Shown: positions 1-7,110, counted from the stretch's first letter. The stretch: 9,674 nt of DNA from Acidobacteriota bacterium (GCA_947478985.1 CANJYC010000054.1:1-9674); one strand, 5' to 3'. Numbers and translations are program-made. Notes: a model not told the origin generated them from the letters alone.

Positions 1-54
1 GGAGCCATCTCGTGCATCGTTACCGGACATCGCCCCGCACGCTGACGTACAACT

Positions 55-60
55 GAGGAG
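55..60 (+). promoter_or_regulatory. Shine-Dalgarno GAGGAG that decides the start of the first gene
   Basis: GAGGAG lies 1 nt before an ATG at 62 and 7 nt before a second in-frame ATG at 68. Only the second spacing suits ribosome binding, so 68 is preferred. The rest of positions 1-61 shows no gene and no convincing promoter. Confidence 0.7.
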
Positions 61-67
61 AATGCGC

Positions 68-2446
68 ATGAAGTCATCGGCAACTCTGCCGTCGCAGCTA
101 GCTCTCGTTCTGGCGGCCCTGATCGGCGTGACGCTGGTCGCCGCTTCGCCGACGAATTCAAACGGCCGACCGTCGACTCGCGTCATCGATGGGCAGTCAC
201 GACGGACTGTCGCGCCGATGTTTGGCGAGACGTGTTCGTTCGACCCGCAGTCACAGCCGCAGCCCGTCAGCGTTTCCGTCCCCGTCAATCCCGTCACCGT
301 CGCCCTGGCCATGCAGCAGGCCAAGGAACGCCCGGCTGCGTTTGCCATGCAGCAGGCGCCCGCGGCGCGGCCCGCCGCTCCGGCCGCTGGTCCGGTCTCG
401 GTGCCAACCGCGGCCAAGAAGGCGCAGGTCGCAGCGCGTAAGGCGATGTTCCGGATTCACGACAAGTACCCGCAGTTCAGCGCGGTCGCGGTCGATGAGT
501 CGCGCAACGAAGTGGTGATGGCCGACGAAAACCTCTTCCAGATGCTGGTCTACGATCGAACGACCAACACGCCGGCCAAGGCAGCGATGTCAGAGCCGAA
601 GCGCCAGATCGCCGGGTCCGAGACCTTCCTCGAGCTGCAGTGCGCGGTCTACATCGATCCGAAGAACGGCAACATCTACTCGCTGAACAACGACACCGAG
701 CGGCACATGACGGTGTGGGACCGCACGCAGAAGGGCAACGTTCCGCCGCTCTGGAAGCTGCACACGCCGATGGGCTCGTTCGGTCTCGCCGTCGATGAAC
801 AGAACGACCTGCTGCTCATCACCGGCCAGCGCTACAACGTGATCGCGGCCTACCCGAAAACGGCTCGTGAAGAGGACTCACCGTCCTGGATCATCTGGGG
901 CGAGAAGACGATGCTGGCGGACCCGCACGGCATCGCGCTCGACACGAAGCGAAATGAGATTTTCGTCAACAACTTCGGCACCACGTCCAAGCAGCGGCCG
1001 CTCCGGCCCGGCGAGGACCCGCTGAAGGTTGCCACGGCCGGCAACAACCAGTACGACATCTACATCCCGGGGTCCTCGCACTTCCTGCCGGTCTCGATCA
1101 CGGTGTATGACAGGAGCGCCAGAAATGATGCTGCGCCGAAGCGCATCATCACCGGTCCGCACACGCAGCTGAACTGGCCGACGGGCATGTTCGTCGATGC
1201 CGAACGCGGTGAGCTCTATGTCGCCAACGACGGCGGCACATCAATCCTGGTGTTCAAGACCGATGCAGTTGGCGACGCGGCGCCGATTCGCGTTCTGAAG
1301 GGACCGCACACCGACCTCGCCTACCCCAGCAGCGTGTATGTGGACCTGAAGAACGACGAGCTGTGGGTGGCCAACTTCGGCAATCACAAGGCCACCGTCT
1401 ACAAGCGGACGGCCGAGGGTGACACGGCGCCGATTCGCCAGATCCGCAGCGCCCCAGAGGGGACGCCCGCTCCGTCGCTCGCCAACGTGCGCATCGGCTA
1501 CGACACCAAGCGTGAGCAGATCCTCGCGCCCAACTGCGTGGCACATCCGCAGATCGCGATCTTCGCGCGGACCGCGAACGGCCAGGCTGAGACGGTGCGC
1601 CGGATCGAGGGGCAGACCACGCTCCTTGGCCGGACCCAGCACTCGATCAGCTACGACGAGATCCACGACGAAATCGTCGTCCCGCAGCCCTTCGCCGGCG
1701 CAATCCTGACGTTCCCGGGCGGCGCAAATGGCGAGGTGAAGCCGACCCGGATCATCCAGGGACCCAAGACCGGCCTGGTGCTCTCGGACGTGCTGGCCAT
1801 CGACCCCGTCCACGGCGAAATCGTGCTCCCGGCTGGTCAGGGCAGCGGCACCATCATGGTGTTCGATCGTATGGCGCAGGGCGATGTCGCGCCCCTCCGG
1901 ACCTTCGGCAGCCGCGCCGCCGGCCTCGGAGGCATTCCCTACGTTGACAGCCAGCACAATCTGATTCTCACGAGCTGCCGGCAGGGTCTCTGCATCTACG
2001 ACCGCATGGCCAATGGCGACGCCAAGCCGCTGCGGATCATCACAGGTGGACCCAACAGTGGCACGACCGCGCCGGGCGACCCCGTCTGGATCCCGGGCAC
2101 GCGCAACTTCATCGGGACCACCCGCCGGTTCGACGCGCCGGCGCGGAAGCCGGGCGCACCTGGCAACTACCAGTCCACCGAAGAGGCGCAGACCTTCCTG
2201 GCCGTCTGGTCCATCGACGATGACGGCGACGTGGCCCCGCGCTACACGATTGCGCACAACATCTTCAAGGAACTGCGCAACATCGCGGTCGACCCGAAGC
2301 ACAAGACGGTGATCGCGGCCGACAAGACCAACAACGACATCAACACCTGGGACTTCCACGAAGCGTGGGAGACCTTTGCGCCGGCGACCGCGGCGCCGTA
2401 TGTCCGGCCGGCAGGCCGTGGCCGCGGCGGCGATACCGGGCAGTAG
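68..2446 (+). CDS. Secreted beta-propeller (NHL/YncE-like) repeat protein
   Basis: A 792-residue exported protein of unknown ligand. Residue numbers here count from the upstream ATG at 62. Residues 3-28 form a signal peptide (Lys, a hydrophobic core LALVLAALIGVTLVAA, then a small-residue cleavage region). A Pro/Ala/Val-rich low-complexity stretch covers about 60-125. The rest is built from units of roughly 50 residues. Each carries a strand like VYDR or VFDR, then a G-D-x-A-P-x-R motif, a turn such as I-x-GPHT, and a strand such as V-D-x-x-x-x-E-L-W-V-A-N. Clear copies begin near 347, 397, 446, 499, 548, 599, 645 and 724; weaker ones lie near 163 and 217. This pattern is typical of NHL/YncE-type beta-propellers, which usually bind ligands or partners rather than catalyse. 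The C-terminus is Gly/Arg-rich. No neighbour suggests its role. Fold fairly sure, function unknown. Confidence 0.85.
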   Translation: MKSSATLPSQLALVLAALIGVTLVAASPTNSNGRPSTRVIDGQSRRTVAPMFGETCSFDPQSQPQPVSVSVPVNPVTVALAMQQAKERPAAFAMQQAPAARPAAPAAGPVSVPTAAKKAQVAARKAMFRIHDKYPQFSAVAVDESRNEVVMADENLFQMLVYDRTTNTPAKAAMSEPKRQIAGSETFLELQCAVYIDPKNGNIYSLNNDTERHMTVWDRTQKGNVPPLWKLHTPMGSFGLAVDEQNDLLLITGQRYNVIAAYPKTAREEDSPSWIIWGEKTMLADPHGIALDTKRNEIFVNNFGTTSKQRPLRPGEDPLKVATAGNNQYDIYIPGSSHFLPVSITVYDRSARNDAAPKRIITGPHTQLNWPTGMFVDAERGELYVANDGGTSILVFKTDAVGDAAPIRVLKGPHTDLAYPSSVYVDLKNDELWVANFGNHKATVYKRTAEGDTAPIRQIRSAPEGTPAPSLANVRIGYDTKREQILAPNCVAHPQIAIFARTANGQAETVRRIEGQTTLLGRTQHSISYDEIHDEIVVPQPFAGAILTFPGGANGEVKPTRIIQGPKTGLVLSDVLAIDPVHGEIVLPAGQGSGTIMVFDRMAQGDVAPLRTFGSRAAGLGGIPYVDSQHNLILTSCRQGLCIYDRMANGDAKPLRIITGGPNSGTTAPGDPVWIPGTRNFIGTTRRFDAPARKPGAPGNYQSTEEAQTFLAVWSIDDDGDVAPRYTIAHNIFKELRNIAVDPKHKTVIAADKTNNDINTWDFHEAWETFAPATAAPYVRPAGRGRGGDTGQ

Positions 2447-2494
2447 CTCGTAGGCGCGGCTCGCCAGCCAGGAGCCGTGCGCGTGTGACAGGTG

Positions 2495-2530
2495 GGCCGC
2501 CGGTACCGGATCGAACCGGTTCCGGCGGCC
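2495..2530 (+). terminator. Strong hairpin after the beta-propeller gene
   Basis: Arms 2495-2509 and 2516-2530 pair over 15 positions with one mismatch and a 6-nt loop (ATCGAA). No T-run follows, which is common for terminators in GC-rich genomes. It lies 48 nt after the upstream stop codon, so it probably terminates or stabilises that mRNA. It could also be a dispersed intergenic palindrome. Confidence 0.5.
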
Positions 2531-2540
2531 TACTCCCCTC

Positions 2541-2561
2541 ATCCCGGCGTCCTGCCGGGAT
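2541..2561 (+). terminator. Second perfect hairpin in the same gap
   Basis: ATCCCGGC (2541-2548) and GCCGGGAT (2554-2561) pair perfectly over 8 bp around a 5-nt loop. It follows the first hairpin by 10 nt and ends 24 nt before a possible -10 box for the next gene. No T-run follows. Apart from these two hairpins I see nothing in the 153-nt gap. Confidence 0.45.
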
Positions 2562-2584
2562 AGCCTGAACCCCTTCGAAAATCG

Positions 2585-2590
2585 TACTAT
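2585..2590 (+). promoter_or_regulatory. Candidate -10 box (TACTAT) for the small exported protein
   Basis: TACTAT ends 9 nt before the ATG at 2600. Transcription would then start about 3 nt before the codon or at it. No Shine-Dalgarno sequence precedes the ATG, consistent with a leaderless or near-leaderless mRNA. No good -35 box is visible. Confidence 0.4.
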
Positions 2591-2599
2591 TGCGCCGTC

Positions 2600-3052
2600 A
2601 TGCGAACCGTTCTCTGCGCCGTCGCGTTGTCTGTGCTGCTGCTGCCTTCTGACCTCATCGCGCAGGCGCGCCCGACTCGACCGACACGACCGGCACGGCC
2701 GAGCGCTCCCGCAAGACCCTCGGCGCCGGCGCCAGCCGCACCGGAAACACTCGTCGGCATATGGGAGGGCGACGCGCCGGGCAAGGATGGCCCGCAGCAC
2801 ATCGTCATGACACTGACCTATGACGGCAAGCGGCCGGGCGGGTCGATTCTGTTCCCCACGGCGGAGTTGGGGATCGAGGAAGCCACGTTGAGCGGGCGGA
2901 ACCTGACGTTCAAGACACTACGCCGCGTGGGCGGCGAGGTCGTCATATTCAATTGGACCGGAATTACCAGCGCGGATTCGATCGCCTTCACCTACCAGGA
3001 CGACTTTCGTCTGTTCCCCGCGCTCAAGATCACCTTCAAGCGCCAGCCGTAG
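2600..3052 (+). CDS. Small exported protein with Pro/Arg linker and beta-rich C-terminal domain
   Basis: A 150-residue hypothetical protein. Residues 1-23 are a signal peptide (MRTVLCAVALSVLLLP core, likely cleavage after AQA). Residues 24-48 are a low-complexity RPTRPTRPARP / SAPARPSAPAP linker made of short repeats. Residues 50-150 form a compact domain opening with GIWEGD, followed by alternating strands (HIVMTLTY, LTFKTLRR, VVIFNWTG, SIAFTYQ, LKITFKR). That order of a G-x-W-x-G strand, a ligand-like gap and repeated short beta strands resembles small lipocalin- or calycin-like extracytoplasmic domains; this is inference from pattern only. Cys6 lies in the hydrophobic core and is not followed by a convincing lipobox. 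It is convergent with the receptor/DHp operon, with only 39 nt between the stop codons. Confidence 0.72.
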   Translation: MRTVLCAVALSVLLLPSDLIAQARPTRPTRPARPSAPARPSAPAPAAPETLVGIWEGDAPGKDGPQHIVMTLTYDGKRPGGSILFPTAELGIEEATLSGRNLTFKTLRRVGGEVVIFNWTGITSADSIAFTYQDDFRLFPALKITFKRQP

Positions 3053-3091
3053 CGTGAAAGGCGGCCTCCAGGCTGGGCGTCCCGCTATCGG

Positions 3092-3286
3092 CTAGGACTC
3101 GTCGGGCCGCCCGATCAGCCGGACGGCCTTGAGCGCGGCATTGCGGATCTCGACGAGTTCCTCGTAGTAGCGGTGATCCGGCGACGTATCCGCGATGATC
3201 AACTCGATGAAGCCAAGGATCACCTGGAGCTGATTGCCCAGATGATGCAGGGCCTCGCCTTCGACGCGGGGACGTTCAGAAGCCAA
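3092..3286 (-). CDS. Stand-alone histidine-kinase DHp (HisKA-like) module, 64 aa
   Basis: A small protein with a TTG start at 3286. Residues 11-30 (EALHHLGNQLQVILGFIELI) line up with the H-box of hybrid sensor kinases, which typically reads AHDFNNLLTVILGYAEL. His14 occupies the phospho-acceptor position, with His15 beside it. Residues 42-60 (EELVEIRNAALKAVRLIGR) match the second DHp helix. The reading frame stops at TAG (3094-3092), so there is no HATPase_c domain and no sensor domain; normal kinases exceed 300 residues. The start overlaps the receptor's last codons by 11 nt in another frame. A GAGG sits 6 nt upstream (3293-3296) inside the receptor gene, which favours translational coupling. 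It may be phosphorylated in trans, act as a dimerizing adaptor, or be a kinase remnant. Existence fairly likely; function open. Confidence 0.6.
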   Translation of the reverse strand: MASERPRVEGEALHHLGNQLQVILGFIELIIADTSPDHRYYEELVEIRNAALKAVRLIGRPDES

Positions 3287-5417
3287 TCCTCACCTCGCCG
3301 ACGATCTGACGGCGCATGATGTCACCGAAGATGTGCTGCTGCACTTCCTGATTCGCCAGGTTGTTGCCTTTGAGAGTGGTGACCACTTTGCCACCGGCCC
3401 AGCGCAGCCCCACCGCGCCGTTCACGAGCGTATATGCGTCGGTCATCCCCGCATAACGCGCGTCGAGCACGTCCTGCCAGTACGCCTCATCCGTATAGTT
3501 CACCGACAGATTGCCGATCACCCGGGCGTAATTGAGGTTGAAGCCGGCATTGAGGCGATGGTGGGGCGGCAGGTTGGTTTCGCTGATCGGAAATCCGTCG
3601 ACCTTCGGCTCGAACTGGTAGGAGTAGTTCGTGAACACGTTGAGATACCGGTTCACCGACGCATCCACTCCCAGCTCGATCCCTTTGTCGTCGATCGCCC
3701 CGAGGTTTCGGTAGCTGAAGCGCGACGGCAGCACCACAGGCGGCGTCAGGCCCGCAAGGATACTGAGCAGCACCGGCGGCAGCGGAAAGGCCGGCGGCGG
3801 CGCCGCTGCCGTATAGCTGCCGGTCTGCGTGAAGAAGATGCCGTCCTCGGTGTGATTCCAGTAGACCGCAGCCTGCAGCGTCGCGCGGTTGCGGATCGTC
3901 CCGGTATAGCCGACCTCATACGCCGTCATCGTCTCCTGCGTCAGGTCGGGATTGCCGACCGCCACGAGCGGGAAGACGTACTGCGCGGGGCCGCCGAGCG
4001 CGCGAAGATTGACCTCGTTGAGGATGGTCGTGTTGATGTTGTTGTTAATGTAGGACGGCGCGCGGAACGCGCGGTTGAAGGAGAGGCGGAACGTCTGATC
4101 CGCCGCCGGCTTGAGCAGGAGCGTGGTGCGCGGCGAGAACACGGCGTCACTGATCGACGAGAACTTGTCGAAGCGCCCGCCGACGACCCAGCGAACATGG
4201 TCGTTCAGGAAGATTTCGTCCTGCAGGTAGCCGCCCCCCTCGTTGCGATTGCCACCGGCGGGCGCAATTGAAATGTCGAAGGTGTTGTGACGGAAGTTGC
4301 CACCATAGGAGAACGCCTGGCGGGTGCCGATCGCCTTCACGTCGGTCGCCTCGACGTCGAACGTTTTGGTGTCGAAATTGAGCGGCAGCGGCAGTCCATT
4401 CGGACCGCGCGCGAGCAGATTGTCGGCGTTGCCGTTGAGCAGGTTCGTGAACGCCGCCACGCGCCGGCCGGCCTTCTGGTACCGCGCGGTGAGATAACTC
4501 ATGTGCGACCCGCTGGCGATGTCGAACGGGCCGATGCCGCTGTGGATCATCCCCTCGGTGCCGGCCACGCCGCCGCTGACAGTGACGACGCCCCCGCCGG
4601 TCAGGTCGTAGTCGGCACGCGCGTCGAACTTCGGCTGAGCCGTGCCGCTGTTCACATATGGAGGGTAGGGAGTCTTGAATGTGTTCGGGATGACCCCAAC
4701 GGGCCGCGGTAGCGGATCCTGAGCAAAATAGCCGGCCGAAATCTTGTACGCCCAGTGATCGTTGACCGCTGCTGCGTGCGTGCCGTTGACGTAGAAGAGC
4801 GACCCGGCCGACTTCGGTCCGGCGCCGCTCGTGTCACGCGCAAAGGTGCCAACACCCACTGTGAGCGAATTGCGTTCCCTCGCCGCGAGTTCTCTCGGGG
4901 TCCGCGTGATCACGTTGACGACGCCGGTCATCGCATTGGCGCCCCAGACCGCGGACGCCGGGCCGCGAATGACTTCGATCTGCTTGATCTCGCTCGGATT
5001 GGTCGGCACCAGGTCCCACATGACCATGCCGAAGAAGTCGAGGTAGACCGACCGGCCGTCAACCAGGGCCAGTTGGGAAGTGGACAGCGTGCCCGTGGCG
5101 CCGCGGCTCGTGATGTTCACATCTCGCGCCGAGACCTGCGAGACGTTGACACCCGGCAGGGCGCGAAGCAGGTCACCGACGTTGGTCGCCGGGGAATTCT
5201 GAATGGTTTCGGTGGTGATCAGGCTGACCGCAGCAGGTGCGTTGACCAGTTGCTCCTCGCTGCGCGAGGCGGAGACGACGACCTGCTCTTCGTAGGTGAC
5301 GGCGTCATCACCGCCCGAGGGCGGTGCAGGAGTCGCGGGTGATGTCGGTTGCTGAGCCCGCGCCGAGGTGGCGGTCAGGGCAGCAATGAGGCACAAGGCG
5401 AAGAGACGCACCGTCAT
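3276..5417 (-). CDS. TonB-dependent outer-membrane receptor
   Basis: A 713-residue beta-barrel transporter that takes up a scarce ligand (siderophore, cobalamin, heme or similar) using TonB/ExbBD energy. Residues 1-21 are a signal peptide ending ARA-QQ. A Pro/Gly linker precedes a TonB box around 43-49 (EEQVVVSA). The plug spans about 55-172: LLRALPGVNV at 84-93, SRGATG near 104, LALVDGR at 116-122 and the conserved run IEVIRGPASAVWG then N-A-M-x-G-V-V-N-V-I at 147-170. The remainder is barrel, ending in an odd-spaced VRIGF; the terminal Phe is the usual BAM signal. There is no N-terminal carboxypeptidase-like domain, so it resembles the FepA/BtuB/HutA group rather than the SusC group. Residues 536-564 form a Pro/Leu-rich hydrophobic insert. 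The start is supported by AGGAG at 5425-5429, 7 nt upstream. That leader begins 3 nt after a tRNA-Arg gene. Substrate unknown. Confidence 0.95.
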   Translation of the reverse strand: MTVRLFALCLIAALTATSARAQQPTSPATPAPPSGGDDAVTYEEQVVVSASRSEEQLVNAPAAVSLITTETIQNSPATNVGDLLRALPGVNVSQVSARDVNITSRGATGTLSTSQLALVDGRSVYLDFFGMVMWDLVPTNPSEIKQIEVIRGPASAVWGANAMTGVVNVITRTPRELAARERNSLTVGVGTFARDTSGAGPKSAGSLFYVNGTHAAAVNDHWAYKISAGYFAQDPLPRPVGVIPNTFKTPYPPYVNSGTAQPKFDARADYDLTGGGVVTVSGGVAGTEGMIHSGIGPFDIASGSHMSYLTARYQKAGRRVAAFTNLLNGNADNLLARGPNGLPLPLNFDTKTFDVEATDVKAIGTRQAFSYGGNFRHNTFDISIAPAGGNRNEGGGYLQDEIFLNDHVRWVVGGRFDKFSSISDAVFSPRTTLLLKPAADQTFRLSFNRAFRAPSYINNNINTTILNEVNLRALGGPAQYVFPLVAVGNPDLTQETMTAYEVGYTGTIRNRATLQAAVYWNHTEDGIFFTQTGSYTAAAPPPAFPLPPVLLSILAGLTPPVVLPSRFSYRNLGAIDDKGIELGVDASVNRYLNVFTNYSYQFEPKVDGFPISETNLPPHHRLNAGFNLNYARVIGNLSVNYTDEAYWQDVLDARYAGMTDAYTLVNGAVGLRWAGGKVVTTLKGNNLANQEVQQHIFGDIMRRQIVGEVRIGF
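3293..3296 (-). promoter_or_regulatory. Shine-Dalgarno (GAGG) inside the receptor gene for the DHp cistron
   Basis: Read on the minus strand, GAGG is followed by 6 nt and then the TTG at 3286. It lies within the receptor's last codons. This spacing is the main reason for accepting the TTG as a start. Confidence 0.5.
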
Positions 5418-5424
5418 GGTCTAT

Positions 5425-5429
5425 CTCCT
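5425..5429 (-). promoter_or_regulatory. Receptor Shine-Dalgarno AGGAG, 3 nt from the tRNA 3' end
   Basis: On the minus strand, the CCA of tRNA-Arg(CCG) ends at 5433, AGGAG spans 5429-5425, and ATG begins at 5417. The whole tRNA-to-ATG spacer is 15 nt, leaving no room for a separate promoter between them. Confidence 0.7.
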
Positions 5430-5432
5430 GCG

Positions 5433-5509
5433 TGGCGCGCCCGGCAGGATTCGAACCTGCGGCCTTTGGCTTCGGAGGCCAACGCTCTATCCAGCTGAGC
5501 TACGGGCGC
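5433..5509 (-). tRNA. tRNA-Arg (anticodon CCG)
   Basis: A 77-nt cloverleaf on the minus strand. Acceptor GCGCCCG (5509-5503) pairs fully with CGGGCGC (5443-5437). The discriminator is G (5436) and CCA is encoded (5435-5433). The anticodon stem TTGGC/GCCAA encloses loop CTCCGAA, giving anticodon CCG at 5475-5473, which reads CGG. The T-arm is GCAGG-TTCGAAT-CCTGC. It lies 28 nt downstream of a sister tRNA-Arg and 15 nt upstream of the receptor ATG. Confidence 0.96.
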
Positions 5510-5537
5510 CTGTGTTGAGGTCTTGCCTGCGGGAACC

Positions 5538-5614
<77 letters not shown>

Positions 5615-5623
5615 GAAGACGGG

Positions 5624-5629
5624 ATCATA
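5624..5629 (-). promoter_or_regulatory. Candidate -10 box (TATGAT) for the tRNA-Arg operon
   Basis: TATGAT on the minus strand ends 9 nt before the first base of tRNA-Arg(TCG), so transcription would start a few bases upstream of the mature 5' end. No strong -35 box is seen. It may drive both tRNAs, the receptor and the DHp module. Confidence 0.45.
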
Positions 5630-5642
5630 TCTCATCTGCGGT

Positions 5643-5672
5643 TTGGGACTTCAGCTCGCGTTCGGATAGAAT
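5643..5672 (+). promoter_or_regulatory. Candidate promoter for tRNA-Lys
   Basis: TTGGGA (5643-5648) and TAGAAT (5667-5672) are separated by 18 bp on the plus strand, 47 nt before the tRNA-Lys 5' end. It is divergent from the tRNA-Arg promoter, with both inside the 105-nt gap between tRNA genes. Confidence 0.5.
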
Positions 5673-5719
5673 GACTCGTCACGACGGCAACCCCAGCCGC
5701 GTCGGCAGAAGACCTGAAT

Positions 5720-5795
5720 GGGCCGCTAGCTCAATTGGCAGAGCAGCAGACTCTTAATCTGCGGGTTGATGGTTCGATTCCATCGCGGCTCACCA
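5720..5795 (+). tRNA. tRNA-Lys (anticodon CTT)
   Basis: A 76-nt cloverleaf. Acceptor GGGCCGC (5720-5726) pairs with GCGGCTC (5785-5791) with one G-U pair. The discriminator is A (5792) and CCA is encoded (5793-5795). Anticodon stem GCAGA/TCTGC encloses loop CTCTTAA, giving anticodon CTT at 5753-5755, reading AAG. The T-arm is GATGG-TTCGATT-CCATC. Its 3' end is 4 nt from the stop codon of the convergent symporter gene. Confidence 0.96.
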
Positions 5796-5816
5796 CTCCT
5801 TACCTGACAGGAGTGG
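5793..5816. terminator. Shared bidirectional hairpin between tRNA-Lys and the symporter gene
   Basis: CCACTCCT (5793-5800) and AGGAGTGG (5809-5816) pair perfectly over 8 bp with an 8-nt loop. The left arm begins with the tRNA's own CCA. The hairpin also contains the symporter's TAA (5802-5800) and its last codons. It can form in either transcript, so it probably ends both. No clear T-run. Confidence 0.55.
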
Positions 5817-7092
5817 CATCAGGCTCAAGAAACTCCCCTTCCCAGCGGGCCACGACGACCGTGGCCAGACAGTTACCGAACACGTTTACCGACGTGCGCA
5901 CCATGTCGAGCAGCGCGTCGATACCGAGAATCATCAATACCGGCTCGATCGGCAGCCCGAACGACGACACCGTCCCCATCAGGATGACCAGTGCCCCACG
6001 CGGCACCCCGGCGACCCCCTTGCTGGTGAGCATGAGCGTCAGCAGCAGGACGAGCTGCTGTCCGACCGAGAGCGCAATCCCCGACACCTGCATCACGAAC
6101 AGCGCCGTCAACGACAAATAGAGCGTGCTGCCGTCGAGGTTGAAGCTGTAGCCGAGCGGCATCACAAACGCGACAATCTGTCGGGGAACGCCGAGTCGTT
6201 CCATCGCCTCCATCGCACGCGGCAGCGCCGCCTCTGAACTGGTCGTGGCGAACGCAATCGACACCGGCTCGGCCACCGCCCGAAGAAAGCGCCTGATCGG
6301 CACGCGCGCCATGAGCGCCACCGGCCACAGCACCGCGAGGACGAACACCAACACCGCGGCATAGAACGTCACGATGAGCTGCAGCAGGTTCACCAGGACG
6401 CCGACGCCCATCTGCCCGACGGTGTAGGCGATGGCCGCGCCGACACCGATCGGCGCGAACAGCATCACCACCCGGGTGAACGCGAACATCGTCTCAGCGA
6501 GGCTCTCGGTGACGGCGAGCAGCGGCCGCCGCTTCTCCTCGGGGACCATCGCCAGACCGATGCCGAAGATCACGCTGAACACCACCACCTGCAGCATCCG
6601 CGCCTCGGAGACGGCGCGGGCGATGTTCTCGGGAAAGATGTCGAGCACGATGTCCTGCCACGTGTGCGGCGCCGACTGGGCCAGTTGCGTCACATCCACC
6701 GACGGCGGCAGGGACACATGGGCGCCCGCCTGGCTGAGCGAAATCGCCCCCCAGCCGATGAGAAGCGCCAGCGTGGTCACCACCTCGAAGTAGACGAGCG
6801 CCCTGATGCCCATCCGTCCGACCTGCCGCAGGTTCGAATGCCCGGCAATCCCCACCACCAGCGTTGCGAACAGGAGCGGAGCGACGACCGTACGGATGAG
6901 TCGGAGGAAGATCTGGCTGAGGACGCGCAGGTTGAAGGCCGCGTCAGGGAAGTCATGGCCGACTTCCGCTCCGACGGCAATCGCCACCAGAATCCACGTG
7001 GTCAACGACTTCCGGCGGACCGCCCAGGCCAGAAGGAGGCCGGTCGCGACCCAGCGCGCCAGCATTAGAAGAACGGGCGGCGGTGTCCACAT
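5800..7092 (-). CDS. Dicarboxylate/amino acid:cation symporter (DctA/GltP, SLC1-like)
   Basis: A 430-residue inner-membrane secondary transporter of the DAACS family, importing C4-dicarboxylates or acidic amino acids with H+ or Na+. Family hallmarks appear in order: YFEVVTTLAL at 101-110; the HP1 serine-rich motif TTSSEAALP at 283-291; MPLGYSFNLDGS at 311-322 (TM7, normally N-M-D-G-T); TSKGVAGVPRGAL at 356-368 (HP2); and GIDALLDMVRTSVNVFGN at 390-407 (TM8). Substrate-binding Asp396, Arg399, Thr400 and Asn403 are present. Asn407 stands where archaeal GltPh has sodium-binding Asp405, as in E. coli DctA, which is H+-coupled. An extra hydrophobic segment (residues 5-23) precedes the usual TM1 (about 30-48), while the C-terminal tail is short. 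No Shine-Dalgarno precedes the ATG; TATAAC at 7108-7103 would give a leader of only a few bases. The exact substrate cannot be told. Confidence 0.94.
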   Translation of the reverse strand: MWTPPPVLLMLARWVATGLLLAWAVRRKSLTTWILVAIAVGAEVGHDFPDAAFNLRVLSQIFLRLIRTVVAPLLFATLVVGIAGHSNLRQVGRMGIRALVYFEVVTTLALLIGWGAISLSQAGAHVSLPPSVDVTQLAQSAPHTWQDIVLDIFPENIARAVSEARMLQVVVFSVIFGIGLAMVPEEKRRPLLAVTESLAETMFAFTRVVMLFAPIGVGAAIAYTVGQMGVGVLVNLLQLIVTFYAAVLVFVLAVLWPVALMARVPIRRFLRAVAEPVSIAFATTSSEAALPRAMEAMERLGVPRQIVAFVMPLGYSFNLDGSTLYLSLTALFVMQVSGIALSVGQQLVLLLTLMLTSKGVAGVPRGALVILMGTVSSFGLPIEPVLMILGIDALLDMVRTSVNVFGNCLATVVVARWEGEFLEPDATPVR

Positions 7093-7102
7093 GCCCGCAT
7101 AG

Positions 7103-7110
7103 GTTATACT
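7103..7110. promoter_or_regulatory. Overlapping divergent -10 boxes (symporter and tRNA-Leu)
   Basis: On the minus strand TATAAC spans 7108-7103, 10 nt before the symporter ATG. On the plus strand TATACT spans 7105-7110, 33 nt before tRNA-Leu. The two share 4 bp, so RNA polymerase could not occupy both at once. -35 boxes are weak on both sides. Confidence 0.45.

Noticed and set aside
1241..2800. A 519-residue open frame on the minus strand
   Set aside because: It lies opposite the beta-propeller gene and the start of the next gene, is rich in Arg/Gly/His as expected of GC-rich antisense frames, and has no recognisable domain.
3041..3079. Possible terminator between the convergent genes (CGCCAGCC with GGCTGGGCG)
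   Set aside because: It needs a bulge and a loop of more than 20 nt and overlaps coding sequence; too weak to call.
3333..4271. A 312-residue open frame on the plus strand
   Set aside because: It is antisense to the receptor barrel; its Arg/His/Val-rich composition has no domain pattern, while the receptor frame is unmistakable.
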